Made by a program: the position numbers and the translations under genes. This document shows, piece by piece, positions 35,622-45,072 of a DNA stretch of 64,000 nucleotides. The first letter of the stretch is position 1. Each line of letters begins with the position of its first letter. The notes under the pieces are model-generated. The model worked only from the letters and a program-made list of their open reading frames with translations. It made no database searches and was not told the origin of the DNA. Origin of the DNA: Clostridium tertium. GTDB taxonomy: Bacteria > Bacillota > Clostridia > Clostridiales > Clostridiaceae. The stretch is taken from positions 62,001-126,000 of the forward strand of contig NZ_JAGGJY010000004.1 in NCBI RefSeq assembly GCF_017873245.1, given 5' to 3'.

Positions 35622-36197
35622 TTAAAAATACCGCTGTAGTATTTTGCAACAAATAACTCCCATTACTGTAGCAATAGTGCTTGCTAACACAGCTGGCATT
35701 ATTATTGCTCCTGGATTACTTGATCCACAAGCTGCTCTTATTGAAATTACAGTAGATGGAACTAGCTGTATGCAAGCTGCATTCAAAACTAAAAAAAGAG
35801 ACATATCATTTGAAGCAGTTCCTTTTTCTTTATTTAACCTATCCATTTCTTGCATAGCTTTAATTCCAAATGGAGTTGCTGCATTTCCAAGTCCCATCAT
35901 ATTAGCAGTTATATTCATTACTATTGCTCCTAAAGCCTTTTCATCTTTTGCTGCTTCTTTAAATATTAACTTTAAAATAGGTCTTAAAATTTTTGCCAAT
36001 TTGTTAGTAAACCCACTTTTTTCAGCCACTTTCATTACTCCACACCAAAAACACATAAGCCCAACTAATCCTATAATAAGAGAAACTGTTGAGTCAGCTG
36101 AAGATATTATAGCCTTAGATATCACCTCTCCATTTCCTGTGAGTAACCCAATTAGCACTCCTAAAAATATCATTCCGAACCAAATATAATTTATCAA
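35622..36197 (-). CDS. spmA: Spore maturation protein A
   Basis: 191-aa membrane protein, partner of SpmB. Start TTG after AGAGGTGAG. Family segments: GLVGLMCFWCGVMKVAEKSG, ITANMMGLGNAATPFGIKAM and LNAACIQLVPST. Needed for heat-resistant spores in Bacillus. Confidence 0.95.
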   Translation of the reverse strand: MINYIWFGMIFLGVLIGLLTGNGEVISKAIISSADSTVSLIIGLVGLMCFWCGVMKVAEKSGFTNKLAKILRPILKLIFKEAAKDEKALGAIVMNITANMMGLGNAATPFGIKAMQEMDRLNKEKGTASNDMSLFLVLNAACIQLVPSTVISIRAACGSSNPGAIIMPAVLASTIATVMGVICCKILQRYF

Positions 36198-36312
36198 AAT
36201 CTCACCTCTTATGAATTACTTATACAATATATGCCTTGCATCTAATATTTATTAGTGATAGGATAAATATATGTAATATTAATTATGTTTATATACATAA
36301 AGGAGACGAATT

Positions 36313-36498
36313 ATGAAGGAATCTAACTTAAAAATAGCTCAAAAAGACATTGATGACGCCCTAAAAACAGTAGAAGATATAGTAAGTGTACTAGATAACA
36401 CTGATCTTCCTAAAAATGTATTAAAAGAAAAATTTGTTACATTAACAGAAAAAGTTCAGGAATTAGAGAATATATTAAAAACTGAAGGAATTCTTTAA
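36313..36498 (+). CDS. Small helical protein, function unknown
   Basis: 61 aa, nearly all helix-forming and charged (DIDDALKTVEDIVSVLDNTDLP...LTEKVQELENIL), a likely coiled coil. Good SD AAGGAGAC. No family recognised. It ends at the bidirectional terminator at 36513 that also closes the candidate RNA on the other strand. Confidence 0.7.
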   Translation: MKESNLKIAQKDIDDALKTVEDIVSVLDNTDLPKNVLKEKFVTLTEKVQELENILKTEGIL

Positions 36499-36511
36499 AT
36501 TTATAATAAAA

Positions 36512-36660
36512 CAAAAAAGCAACTTCATTTCTGAAGTTGCTTTTTTGTAACCCATAACTCACATTCTCTTATTGATTAGATAACCCATTTCTAATCAGAC
36601 CATACACTATCATGCTTTCTCATACACATAGTCGAAATTGAAAACGTTTAATAATATATT
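36512..36660 (-). ncRNA. Candidate CcpA-controlled small RNA beside ccpA
   Basis: An independent minus-strand unit of ~150 nt. It starts ~7 nt after a strong promoter and ends at the perfect stem GCAACTTCA.../ (36519-36540) with a T6 run. No ORF with an SD fits. Predicted RNA features: hairpin GAUUAG/CUAAUC (36574-36596) with AUGGGUUA in its loop, and the same AUGGGUUA again unpaired at 36548-36555 just before the terminator: two candidate seeds. ccpA has its own terminator upstream, so this is not just ccpA read-through. Confidence 0.55.
36513..36547. terminator. Bidirectional terminator
   Basis: AAAAAAGCAACTTCA / TGAAGTTGCTTTTTT, with both strands ending in a T-run. Ends the 61-aa gene (plus) and the candidate small RNA (minus). 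Confidence 0.9.
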
Positions 36661-36695
36661 AACATAATTATATCACAATTTCTATTTTGTGGCAA
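36639..36695 (-). promoter_or_regulatory. Promoter and cre-like operator of the candidate small RNA
   Basis: Minus strand: TTGCCA (36690-36695), 17-bp spacer, TATAAT (36667-36672). The predicted start is ~36660. At 36639-36652 lies TGAAAACGTTTAAT, which matches 6 of the 8 fixed bases of the cre consensus and contains the palindrome AAACGTTT. At +9 to +22 it would repress by roadblock. Confidence 0.6.
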
Positions 36696-36712
36696 TATAT
36701 AAAGGTATAAAA

Positions 36713-36748
36713 AAGTAGGAATATTGAAACATATTCAATATTCCTACT
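36713..36748 (-). terminator. Terminator of ccpA
   Basis: GTAGGAATATTGA / TCAATATTCCTAC stem followed by TTTTTTATA on the minus strand. Confidence 0.9.
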
Positions 36749-36755
36749 TAAAACT

Positions 36756-37754
36756 TTACTTACAACTTTCTCTTTCTATAAGTTGATAGTCGAGAACATA
36801 TTGTGATTCTTCTAATTCCTTTTTATTTAACATCTTTATAAGCATTCTCATTGCTACTGATCCCATATCATAACTTGGTTGCTTTATTGTTGTTATCTTA
36901 GGATAGAAAACTGAAGAAACTGCATTATCATTAAACCCTATAACGCTTACATCTTCTGGAACTCTTTTACCACGCTCTCTCAATGCATTTATTACTCCCA
37001 TAGCAATTTCATCCGAAGCACAAACTACTGCTTCATAATTCTTCTTGCTGTTTTCAAAATACTCAATTGCTTCATATCCAGTCTTAACTTTTAATCCTTT
37101 AGTATAAACTAAATCCTCATCTACATTAAGACCTTTTTCATTTAGAGCCTTTTCATATCCTATGTATCTATCTCCCCAAGCATTCATACTCTCTTTCTTG
37201 GCACCTACATATGCTATGTTATTTAATCCTTTGTTTAATAAATAATTTGTAGCTTCCTCTAAAGCCTTTACATTATCTATTATTACACTTGGTAAACTTT
37301 CCTCTTTATCTTTAGATTCAACCAATACTGTAGTCAAATCTAATTCATTTATGATATTTAAAGTTTCTTCTTGTAATGATGAACTCATATATATAACTCC
37401 ATCAACCATTTTCTCTTTAAGTACTCTTAAATATTCCTTTTCCTTTTCATCGTCGAAATCAGAGTTACATAATATAACGTTATAATCATATATATTAGCA
37501 ACATCCTCTGCTCCTCTAACTATTTCAGGATAAAAACCACTTGAAATATCCGGAACTAAAATACCGACTGTTTTTGTCTTTTGCGTCTTTAAGCTTCTTG
37601 CTACTATATTAGGTCTATATCCAAGTTTTTTTATAGCGTCTAAAACCTTCTTCTTTGTATCTTCATTTACAACATCTATATCATTTAAAACTCTGGAAAC
37701 AGTAGCAATTGAAACGCCCGCTTCTCTAGCAACATCTTTTATAGAAGTAGCCAT
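36756..37754 (-). CDS. ccpA: Catabolite control protein A (LacI family)
   Basis: 332-aa repressor/activator of carbon catabolite genes, binding cre sites with HPr-Ser46-P. The helix-turn-helix SIKDVAREAGVSIATVSRVLND is followed by the hinge helix NIVARSLKTQKT (usual LacI-type minor-groove Leu), and the periplasmic-binding-like core ends ITTIKQPSYDMG. Length and the CcpA-like N-terminus support CcpA over a sugar-specific LacI member; no sugar genes are adjacent. RBS GGAGTGATG. A cre-bearing small RNA unit lies immediately downstream. Confidence 0.85.
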   Translation of the reverse strand: MATSIKDVAREAGVSIATVSRVLNDIDVVNEDTKKKVLDAIKKLGYRPNIVARSLKTQKTKTVGILVPDISSGFYPEIVRGAEDVANIYDYNVILCNSDFDDEKEKEYLRVLKEKMVDGVIYMSSSLQEETLNIINELDLTTVLVESKDKEESLPSVIIDNVKALEEATNYLLNKGLNNIAYVGAKKESMNAWGDRYIGYEKALNEKGLNVDEDLVYTKGLKVKTGYEAIEYFENSKKNYEAVVCASDEIAMGVINALRERGKRVPEDVSVIGFNDNAVSSVFYPKITTIKQPSYDMGSVAMRMLIKMLNKKELEESQYVLDYQLIERESCK

Positions 37755-38020
37755 ACCAACATCACTCCATTTTTCTTTATAATCTTTTATCCTATTCTAA
37801 CTATATATTATACTATTTGCAAATAATTAATACAATATTCAAGGTTTCTCTTTATAATAATTTACTATATATTTGCAATAAAGATGTCATATTCGCCTAA
37901 AACATACTGTCAAATAATGGCATTTAAATAAAATTAGAATCTTTTAACTTGTGTGAATACCAAATAATATATATTAAATCAAGATTTCCTTTACTTAAAT
38001 AATTCTTTTAACTATTTAAT

Positions 38021-38050
38021 CAAATACTATATTTAATTATATAGTATTTG
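38021..38050. repeat. Palindrome in the ccpA upstream region
   Basis: Perfect 12-base arms CAAATACTATAT / ATATAGTATTTG with a 6-nt centre, 267 bp before ccpA and just beyond the ileS terminator. No T-run. The rest of the 367-bp gap 37755-38121 is AT-rich with nothing recognised. Confidence 0.5.
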
Positions 38051-38070
38051 AAAATATAAATTAGAGTTAA

Positions 38071-38104
38071 AAAGTTAGAAGCTTAATGAAAACCTCTAAC
38101 TTTA
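38071..38104 (-). terminator. Terminator of ileS
   Basis: AAAGTTAGA / TCTAACTTT stem with a ~13-nt loop and CTAACTTTTTAAC tail. The flanking GTTAATAAAGTTAG sequence resembles the arms of the repeat elements at 2926 and 24121. Confidence 0.65.
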
Positions 38105-38121
38105 TTAACTTATTTCTTAAT

Positions 38122-41100
38122 TTAATTCATTACTTCAACTGTCATATTTAACTTTTCACCATTTATAACAGTTTCAGTATAATCTACTTTTTCATTAATA
38201 GTAATTTCTTGAGTTAGTGTTTCTCTCTTTATTACATCAGAATACTTGTTAATAACACCTATTAGCATATCATTATCCGCAACAAATAATTTAATCTTAT
38301 CTGCTACTTCAAAACCTTTTTCTTTTCTCATGTTCTGTATCTTTGATATTATTTCTCTTAGGTGTCCTTCTTCTCTTAATTCTTCTGTGATAGTTGTATC
38401 TAAAACAACACCTATTTGACCCTCACCAGCAAAAGCATATCCTTCTAATCCTTGCATTGTTACTAAAACACTTTCACTATTTAAAACTATTTCTGTTCCA
38501 TCTACTACTATAGTTTCAGTACCACCATTTTGAAGCTTTTGTGCTAATTCCATTTGATTTCTTGAAGCTATTTCTTTTCTTATTCCTGGAATTAACTTAC
38601 CATACGCTCTACCTAATACAGGTAAGTTAGGTTTAATTTCAAAATTAACATATTGTGATAAGTCAGCACCAAACTCTACTAATTTTATATTAAGCTCATC
38701 TTTTATAATATCGCCATAGTATCCTGGTATTGCATCTGTTGATAATAGCATCTTTGAAAGCGGCTGTCTATTCTTGATATTAGCTCCATTTCTAGCACTT
38801 CTTCCAAGTTTAACAATTGTGTAAGCTAAATCCATTTCCTTCTCTAGATTTTCATCAATAGCACTTTCATCTACAGATGGCCATGAACATAAGTGTACGC
38901 TTTCCACAGCTGATTTATCTAATCCAATAACTAGGTTTTGATAAATTTCCTCAGTTATAAACGGTACAAATGGAGCTGCAACTTTAACTAAAGTAGTTAA
39001 AACTCTATATAAAGTAACATAAGCGCCAATCTTATCTTCTGTTAAATCTTCTGACCAATATCTAGCTCTATTTCTTCTTACATACCAGTTTGATAACTCA
39101 TCTGTAAATTCCTCTATAATTAATGCAGCTTGAGTTATTTGATATGAATTTAAATTGCTATCTACATCCTTAATTAATGTATTAAGCTTTGACATTATCC
39201 ATTTATCCATTACATTTTCTGATTTGAAATCTTTATAATCTAATGGATTAAATTTATCTAATTCTGCATATAAAACATAGAATGAATATACATTCCAGAA
39301 AGTACTTAAGAACTTTCTTTGAGCTTCTGCTACATCATCAATAGAGAACCTTGTTGGAAGCCATGGAGCACTTGCAGTGTAGAAGTGCCATCTTGTTGCA
39401 TCTGCGCCTTGCGCATCTAAAACTTCAAATGGATCTACAACATTTCCCTTTGATTTTGACATCTTTAATCCCTTTTTATCTAATACGTGTCCTAAAACTA
39501 TACAGTTTTCAAAAGGATTAGTTTCAAATATAGCTGTTGAAATAGCTAATAATGTATAGAACCAACCTCTAGTTTGGTCAACAGCTTCTGAAATAAATTG
39601 AGCTGGGAAATTCTTTTCAAATAGCTCTTTATTTTCAAATGGATAGTGTAACTGTGCAAAAGGCATTGATCCTGAATCAAACCAACAATCTATAACTTCA
39701 GCAGTTCTTGTCATTTCTTTGTTACACTTAGGACAATTTAAATGAATGTTATCTATATATGGCTTATGAAGCTCTATATCATCAGGAACATTAATTCCTT
39801 TTTCCTTTAATTCTGCGATACTTCCTATACATTCTCTATGGCCACATTCACATTCCCAAATAGGAAGTGGAGTACCCCAATATCTATCTCTTGATATACC
39901 CCAATCAATAACATTTTCTAAGAACTTACCAAATCTACCTGTTCTAATGTTGTCTGGATACCAGTTAATTTTATTATTATTTTCTAAAAGCTTATCTCTA
40001 AGCCTAGTCATTGCAACAAACCAGCTTTCTCTTGGATAATAAAGAAGTGGTGTGTCACATCTCCAGCAGTGTGGATATGAGTGAAGATGCTTTTCAGCCT
40101 TAAATAACTTATTATCCTCTTCTAGATACTTAACTATGCTTTCATCGCACTTCTTAACAAACTTTCCTGCCCAAGGAGTTACTTCATCTACGAAATTACC
40201 ACTTGCATCTACTAAGTTTATAAATCCAATGCCATTCTTCTTTGCAACTATGCTATCATCTTCACCATAAGCTGGTGCTATATGAACTATACCAGTACCA
40301 TCTGATAAAGTTACATAATCTCCATGTATAACTTCAAAAGCTTTTCCTTCAACTTCACCAAAAGGAAGTAATCTTTCATATTTAGTACCTAGTAACTCAG
40401 TTCCCTTGAATTCCTTAACTACTTCGTAGTCTTCCCCTAAAACTTTTGGAGCTAATTCTTTAGCAACTATTAATATCTCATCTCCGACTTTAGCTTCAAT
40501 ATAATCATAAGCTTTATTAACACATAATGCTAAATTGGATGGTAAAGTCCAAGGAGTTGTTGTCCAAGCTAGAATATATTTATTTTCTTCGCCTTCAACT
40601 TTGAACTTAGCTATAGCTGTCAAATCTTTTACATCCTTATATCCTTGTGAAACTTCGTGAGAAGAAAGACCTGTTCCACATCTTGGGCAATATGGCATTA
40701 CCTTATGTCCCTTATATAAAAGACATTTTTCCCACATTTGACTTAATGCCCACCAAACAGATTCTATATATGAGTTATGATATGTAACATAAGGCTTTTC
40801 CATATCTACCCAATATCCTATTTGGTCAGTCATCTTTTCCCACATGTTAACATAAGTAAATACTGATTCTTTACATTCAGTTACGAATTTTTCTACTCCA
40901 TAACCTTCAATTTGCTCCTTACCAGAAATACCTAACTTCTTTTCAATTTCAAGTTCAACAGGTAATCCATGAGTATCCCAACCAGCTTTTCTTATAACTT
41001 TATATCCCTTCATAACCTTATACCTTGGGATAATATCCTTCATAACTCTTGTTAAAACGTGTCCTACATGTGGTCTTCCATTTGCTGTTGGAGGTCCATC

Positions 41101-41232
41101 ATAAAATGTAAAATATTCACCATCTTGATTCATATCAAAATTCTTTTTAATGACATTATTTTCTTTCCAAAGGTCTGCTACTTCTTTTTCCATACCAACA
41201 AAACCTTTTGGTAATTCAACCTTTTTATACAT
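38122..41232 (-). CDS. ileS: Isoleucyl-tRNA synthetase, type 2 (eukaryote-like)
   Basis: 1036 aa. HIGH-type motif [11 protein letters not shown] (~54-64), editing domain (~190-400), KMSKSKGN (~596) and a long C-terminal anticodon and extension region (~680-1036). The length and N-terminus [22 protein letters not shown] mark the long IleS class that is usually less sensitive to mupirocin. SD GAAGGGAG. Controlled by a T-box leader. Confidence 0.97.
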   Translation of the reverse strand: MYKKVELPKGFVGMEKEVADLWKENNVIKKNFDMNQDGEYFTFYDGPPTANGRPHVGHVLTRVMKDIIPRYKVMKGYKVIRKAGWDTHGLPVELEIEKKLGISGKEQIEGYGVEKFVTECKESVFTYVNMWEKMTDQIGYWVDMEKPYVTYHNSYIESVWWALSQMWEKCLLYKGHKVMPYCPRCGTGLSSHEVSQGYKDVKDLTAIAKFKVEGEENKYILAWTTTPWTLPSNLALCVNKAYDYIEAKVGDEILIVAKELAPKVLGEDYEVVKEFKGTELLGTKYERLLPFGEVEGKAFEVIHGDYVTLSDGTGIVHIAPAYGEDDSIVAKKNGIGFINLVDASGNFVDEVTPWAGKFVKKCDESIVKYLEEDNKLFKAEKHLHSYPHCWRCDTPLLYYPRESWFVAMTRLRDKLLENNNKINWYPDNIRTGRFGKFLENVIDWGISRDRYWGTPLPIWECECGHRECIGSIAELKEKGINVPDDIELHKPYIDNIHLNCPKCNKEMTRTAEVIDCWFDSGSMPFAQLHYPFENKELFEKNFPAQFISEAVDQTRGWFYTLLAISTAIFETNPFENCIVLGHVLDKKGLKMSKSKGNVVDPFEVLDAQGADATRWHFYTASAPWLPTRFSIDDVAEAQRKFLSTFWNVYSFYVLYAELDKFNPLDYKDFKSENVMDKWIMSKLNTLIKDVDSNLNSYQITQAALIIEEFTDELSNWYVRRNRARYWSEDLTEDKIGAYVTLYRVLTTLVKVAAPFVPFITEEIYQNLVIGLDKSAVESVHLCSWPSVDESAIDENLEKEMDLAYTIVKLGRSARNGANIKNRQPLSKMLLSTDAIPGYYGDIIKDELNIKLVEFGADLSQYVNFEIKPNLPVLGRAYGKLIPGIRKEIASRNQMELAQKLQNGGTETIVVDGTEIVLNSESVLVTMQGLEGYAFAGEGQIGVVLDTTITEELREEGHLREIISKIQNMRKEKGFEVADKIKLFVADNDMLIGVINKYSDVIKRETLTQEITINEKVDYTETVINGEKLNMTVEVMN

Positions 41233-41393
41233 ATCTTAACTCCCTTCTGTTAATTACTTCATATAAAAGCTAACTGCTTTGAGTCTACACTTATTACTAA
41301 TCTTAAATCTATATTTTACATTATTAACTATAGTCTAGTAATTATTCATTAGCTAATAATAGCTATCAGATGATAAATATACAGATTTAAATA

Positions 41394-41660
41394 AAAAAAA
41401 CTCCGCCCAATAGGACGAAGATTATTCGCTATACCACCTAAGGTTAGAAGTTCCCCATAAATAAATATGAAAAACCCTTTCAATTCGAGTACAAACATAC
41501 TCTATCCCTTAACGCAGGATAACGTGAAAAACTTAATCAGTAATTTTGAACCTTTCAGTCTCAAACTCCTAGGTGATTTTCCTTAATCTTCTCTATGACT
41601 TTTCACCAACCAGCCACTCTCTTAAAGTATCCAACTAAGTACTTTTCCTAATCACAGTCT
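41394..41660 (-). promoter_or_regulatory. T-box leader of ileS
   Basis: Minus strand: stem I with GAGAGTGGCTGGTTGG (distal loop region), then the T-box core TTAGGTGGTATAGCG (~41436-41450) and terminator TCTTCGTCCTATTGGGCGGAG plus TTTTTTTT (41394-41421). The specifier should be an Ile codon (AUC/AUU); ATC occurs in the expected stem I region (AAATCACC). This leader occupies about a third of the 723-bp gap to the Bfd gene. Confidence 0.9.
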
Positions 41661-41790
41661 TTAACTATTATAATGAAATAATACAAATATAATCATTATG
41701 TTAATAATAATTATATTCTACTACAAAGTAAAATAATATAAAAGATTATATTTAAGAATATTTAAATAAATTTTTCGCAAAATAAAAATA

Positions 41791-41894
41791 TAATGTTTAT
41801 TCTTGACACTAAAAATTAACTAATAATTTTTATCAATTAGTATTGACTTTCTTTATTGCTAAATATATAATAAAAACATAAAGAATAAACATTA
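41791..41894 (+). promoter_or_regulatory. Bfd-like gene promoter flanked by a 14-bp inverted repeat
   Basis: Promoter TTGACT (41843-41848), 17-bp spacer, TATAAT (41866-41871). The perfect 14-base inverted repeat TAATGTTTATTCTT (41791-41804) and AAGAATAAACATTA (41881-41894) sits on either side of it, with the inner half-site just after the expected start point. Such flanking sites suggest a looping repressor. The identity is unknown (Fur-type cannot be claimed). Confidence 0.5.
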
Positions 41895-41955
41895 AATTTA
41901 TTTTTTATCCCCTTTATTTTCCTTAGTCGATTTCTTAATACAGGAGGAAAACTAA

Positions 41956-42174
41956 ATGGAAAATAACTTAAACGAACAAGTCCTTGATAAGATTACTAAA
42001 GTTTGTACTTGCAAGGCAATACCAAGATCCAAAATAAAAGATGCAATCAAAGCCGGAGCCCACACTGTGGCAGAAGTTTCTAAGGCAACAGGAGCTTGCA
42101 CAGGTGGATGCAGAGGCTACAGATGTACCCCTACAATCCAAAATTTGATTGATAAACATCTGGAAAATAACTAA
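41956..42174 (+). CDS. Bfd-like [2Fe-2S] binding protein
   Basis: 72 aa. Four Cys in the BFD pattern: CxC at ~18-20 (VCTCKAI) and CTGGC at ~48-52, plus one more cysteine (~56). BFD proteins help release iron from bacterioferritin or serve as Fe-S regulatory domains of larger enzymes; free-standing small forms are common in clostridia. Good SD AGGAGG. No bacterioferritin in the window. Confidence 0.85.
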   Translation: MENNLNEQVLDKITKVCTCKAIPRSKIKDAIKAGAHTVAEVSKATGACTGGCRGYRCTPTIQNLIDKHLENN

Positions 42175-42220
42175 TATAGTTCCCCCAAACTATATTAGCA
42201 TATAGATTATATCTCCCCTA

Positions 42221-42254
42221 AAACCACCTGTTATGGAAGCAGGTGGTTTTTTTA
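42221..42254 (+). terminator. Terminator of the Bfd-like gene
   Basis: AACCACCTG / CAGGTGGTT stem with T7 tail, ~50 bp after the stop. Confidence 0.9.
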
Positions 42255-42280
42255 TATTTTCCTTCTCCCAATACTAAATT

Positions 42281-42344
42281 GGACATATGTAAATTTGCAT
42301 TGACTTAGAGAAAAATAACTAAGTAACCAAATTTATATATGTCC
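42281..42344. repeat. Long hairpin with GGACATA termini
   Basis: Outer arms GGACATATGTAAATTTG / CAAATTTATATATGTCC (17 bases, one G-U pair) and an inner ACTTAG / CTAAGT stem. No U-tract. Its end, TAAATTGGACATAT, matches the hairpin at 28212-28283. Confidence 0.65.
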
Positions 42345-42353
42345 TTTCTTAAT

Positions 42354-42536
42354 TTAAAAAATTCTAATAGATAATCCAAAATTTTTAAATGTATCTTTTG
42401 TCATATCAATATGTTCTAAATCCTTATTTTCAACCTTATCTTTTGTTATACTTTCACAAGTCAATTCATCTACTTTATTCTCCACATATTTTCTAATTCT
42501 TCTTGGAGTTGGTATAACAATTGCTTTAAATATCAT
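42354..42536 (-). CDS. Small protein of unknown function
   Basis: 60 aa, N-terminal hydrophobic-basic stretch (MIFKAIVIPTPRRIRKYV) and a charged remainder rich in Lys/Asp/Glu. The SD GGGGAGATATATATG is strong, which makes it a credible gene despite the size. No family recognised. Lies between two terminator-like hairpins. Confidence 0.55.
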   Translation of the reverse strand: MIFKAIVIPTPRRIRKYVENKVDELTCESITKDKVENKDLEHIDMTKDTFKNFGLSIRIF

Positions 42537-42611
42537 ATATATATCTCCCCAAATAATTGCTTTATACTATAATTATATTTACATTTATATTTAATATTCA
42601 TCAAAACAAAT

Positions 42612-42641
42612 AAAATCCCAAACTCCTTAGAGAATGGGATC
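42612..42641 (-). terminator. Terminator of the 120-aa membrane protein
   Basis: AGATCCCA / TGGGATTT stem with a loop of ~12 nt and a T-rich tail on the minus strand. Confidence 0.65.
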
Positions 42642-42668
42642 TATAAGCAAATGTTAATATAAAATACT

Positions 42669-43031
42669 TCAGTTTATTATATTGAAGTTCATTATAATCC
42701 AGTCTATAGCTCCTCCATATAAAATAATGATTAAACTAATTATTATTAAAACAATTTTATACGAAAATACACTATACTTTTCCTTCCATTGATCAATAAA
42801 TAAAAACTTTTTCTCATCTCTTCTCCTTAGTATTAAAATAGATCCTAAAATCATTCCTAATGGTCCAATTATAAGCAATCCACTTCTTACAATATTTAAT
42901 GATTGTTGCCAATTAAACTTCGATATTATTAATGAAATCATTCCTACACCTAAAATCATTGCTAAAGATATAAAGCTTCCAATAATGATGCATTTTATAA
43001 AATCTTTTATTATTCCATTTAATTTTTGCAT
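42669..43031 (-). CDS. Small membrane protein, three helices, function unknown
   Basis: 120 aa. Hydrophobic segments at ~11-32, ~46-65 and ~88-110, with a basic loop RRRDEKKFL between the second and third. SD AGGAGAG. It follows oppF by 22 bp on the same strand, so it may be the last gene of the opp operon. Confidence 0.7.
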   Translation of the reverse strand: MQKLNGIIKDFIKCIIIGSFISLAMILGVGMISLIISKFNWQQSLNIVRSGLLIIGPLGMILGSILILRRRDEKKFLFIDQWKEKYSVFSYKIVLIIISLIIILYGGAIDWIIMNFNIIN

Positions 43032-43053
43032 GTACTTCTCTCCTAAAATATAA

Positions 43054-44019
43054 TTAATATAAATGACATGCTACAAAATGTCCTTTTTCTACTTCTTTAA
43101 ATTCTGGGGATTCATTCTTACATATCTCCATACATTTAATACATCTACCTTGGAACTTACATCCTTTAGGAGTATTAATTGGACTGGGGACATCCCCCTC
43201 TAGCATAATTCTCTCCCTGTTTTCTTCTATATCCGGATCCGCTATAGGAATTGCTGACATTAATGCTTCTGTATATGGATGTTTAGCATTATTAAATAAT
43301 TCTTCTGATTCAGCTAATTCAACCATACTACCTAAATACATAACTGCTACTCTATCTGAAATATGCTTAACCATAGATAGATCATGAGCAATGAATAAAT
43401 ATGTTAATCCTAATTTCTTTTGTAAATTAATTAATAAATTGGCAATTTGCGCTTGAATTGATACATCTAGAGCAGAAATAGGTTCATCACACAAAATGAA
43501 TTTAGGTTCAACAGCTAAAGCCCTGGCTATACCTATCCTCTGCCTTTGTCCACCTGAGAATTCATGTACAAACCTATTTGCATGTTCTTTGTTTAACCCT
43601 ACATTCTCTAATAGCTCATAGATTCTTTTCTCCTTATCCTCTTTTGATTTAGCTATACCATGAATATCTATTCCCTCTGAGATTATATCAGCAACAGTCA
43701 TTCTTGGATTTAGCGATGCATAGGGATCTTGGAATATAATTTGAATTTCTTTATTAAACTGCTTTTTTTCTTTACCCTTTAATCCGTCTATTGATTTACC
43801 TCTATAAAAAATTTTCCCATCTGTTTTATCATACAGCCCAATAGCAGTTCTTCCACAAGTTGTTTTTCCACATCCTGATTCTCCAACTAATCCCAAAGTT
43901 TCTCCTTCTTTTATGGCAAATGAAACATCATCTACTGCTTTTAAAATTTCTTTATTACCAAGTTTAAAATATTTTTTTAAATTTTTTACTTCTAAAATTA
44001 TATTTGATTCATTAGCCAT
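43054..44019 (-). CDS. oppF: Oligopeptide ABC transporter ATP-binding protein
   Basis: One of two ATPases of the Opp peptide importer. I start it at the ATG at 44019 (MANESNIILE): AGGAGG is 9 nt upstream, whereas the TTG six codons earlier falls on the SD itself. Walker A GESGCGKTT, signature FSGGQRQRIGIARALA, Walker B LCDEPISALD, and the C-terminal oligo_HPY cysteines in GCKFQGRCIKCMEIC. ~321 aa. Overlaps oppD by 8 bp. Confidence 0.95.
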   Translation of the reverse strand: MANESNIILEVKNLKKYFKLGNKEILKAVDDVSFAIKEGETLGLVGESGCGKTTCGRTAIGLYDKTDGKIFYRGKSIDGLKGKEKKQFNKEIQIIFQDPYASLNPRMTVADIISEGIDIHGIAKSKEDKEKRIYELLENVGLNKEHANRFVHEFSGGQRQRIGIARALAVEPKFILCDEPISALDVSIQAQIANLLINLQKKLGLTYLFIAHDLSMVKHISDRVAVMYLGSMVELAESEELFNNAKHPYTEALMSAIPIADPDIEENRERIMLEGDVPSPINTPKGCKFQGRCIKCMEICKNESPEFKEVEKGHFVACHLY

Positions 44020-45058
44020 TTCTTCTTTCCTCCTCAATTTTATCTAAAATTTCCTCAGGAACCCCTTCACTATATAGCCAACATTTAGCCTTATGTGTAT
44101 CTCCGAATGAATATTCCTTTGGCTCTTCTTCTAAACATATATTCATACAATATTTACAACGAGCTGCAAATGCACATCCTTCTGGTGGTGCAATTAAATC
44201 TGGAGGAGTTCCCTTTATTGTATCTAATAACTGCTTTCCCTTCCATCCAAGCTTAGGAACTGAATTTAAAAGTGCCCAAGTATATGGATGTTTAGGCTCA
44301 TAAAATATCTCTCTTTTTTTCCCCTGCTCTATAATTTGTCCTGCATACATTACCGCAATTTTATCTGCCATTCCTGCAACCACTCCAAAGTCATGAGTGA
44401 TTAATATTACCGCTGTATTAAGCTTGTCTTTTAATTCATTAATAAGTTCAAGTATTTGTGCTTGAATTGTAACATCAAGAGCTGTTGTAGGCTCGTCTGC
44501 TATTAAAATTTTAGGATTACAAGCAACTGCTATTGCAATCATAACTCTCTGTCTCATTCCGCCTGAAAACTCGTGTGGATACTGATCAACTCTCTTTTCG
44601 GCATTTGGTATTCCTACAGAGTCAAGTATCCGTATAGCCTCTTCTCGTGCAGATTTTTTGTCCATATTTCTATGAGCTACTAAGTTCTCTATTATTTGCT
44701 TACCTACCTTCATAGTCGGATTAAGAGATGTTAATGCATCTTGAAATATCATTGAACATTCTCCCCCCCTAAATTCTCTAATTTTCTTTTTATCATAAGT
44801 TAATATATCTTCTCCATTATAAAGTATCTTACTATTCTCTTTAATTTCACCTTGCGGAGCTTGAATTAAAGCCATAATTGATCTAGCTGTAACGCTTTTT
44901 CCGCATCCTGATTCTCCTACTATAGCTAATACCTCACCTCTCTCAACCTCAAAGGACACCCCTCTAACAGATTGTACTTCTCCAGCATAAGTATGATAAG
45001 ATACTCTTAAATTTTTAACATCTAGAATTGATTCATTTTTATTTACTAATTTCTCCAT
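44012..45058 (-). CDS. oppD: Oligopeptide ABC transporter ATP-binding protein
   Basis: 348 aa, partner ATPase of OppF. Walker A GESGCGKSV, signature FSGGMRQRVMIAIAVA, Walker B LIADEPTTALD, and the C-terminal Cys-rich region GCAFAARCKYCMNIC. SD AGGAGG. Operon order oppABCDF on the minus strand. Confidence 0.95.
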   Translation of the reverse strand: MEKLVNKNESILDVKNLRVSYHTYAGEVQSVRGVSFEVERGEVLAIVGESGCGKSVTARSIMALIQAPQGEIKENSKILYNGEDILTYDKKKIREFRGGECSMIFQDALTSLNPTMKVGKQIIENLVAHRNMDKKSAREEAIRILDSVGIPNAEKRVDQYPHEFSGGMRQRVMIAIAVACNPKILIADEPTTALDVTIQAQILELINELKDKLNTAVILITHDFGVVAGMADKIAVMYAGQIIEQGKKREIFYEPKHPYTWALLNSVPKLGWKGKQLLDTIKGTPPDLIAPPEGCAFAARCKYCMNICLEEEPKEYSFGDTHKAKCWLYSEGVPEEILDKIEEERRNG

Positions 45059-45072
45059 ACCTTATATACCTC

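Noticed and set aside
35644-36189. 181-codon plus-strand open frame opposite spmA
   Set aside because: It is the mirror of spmA with no ribosome-binding site, low-complexity composition and no family resemblance.
36560-36640. Short peptide frame (12 codons) inside the candidate small RNA
   Set aside because: No ribosome-binding site and no conservation evidence, so the unit is treated as non-coding.
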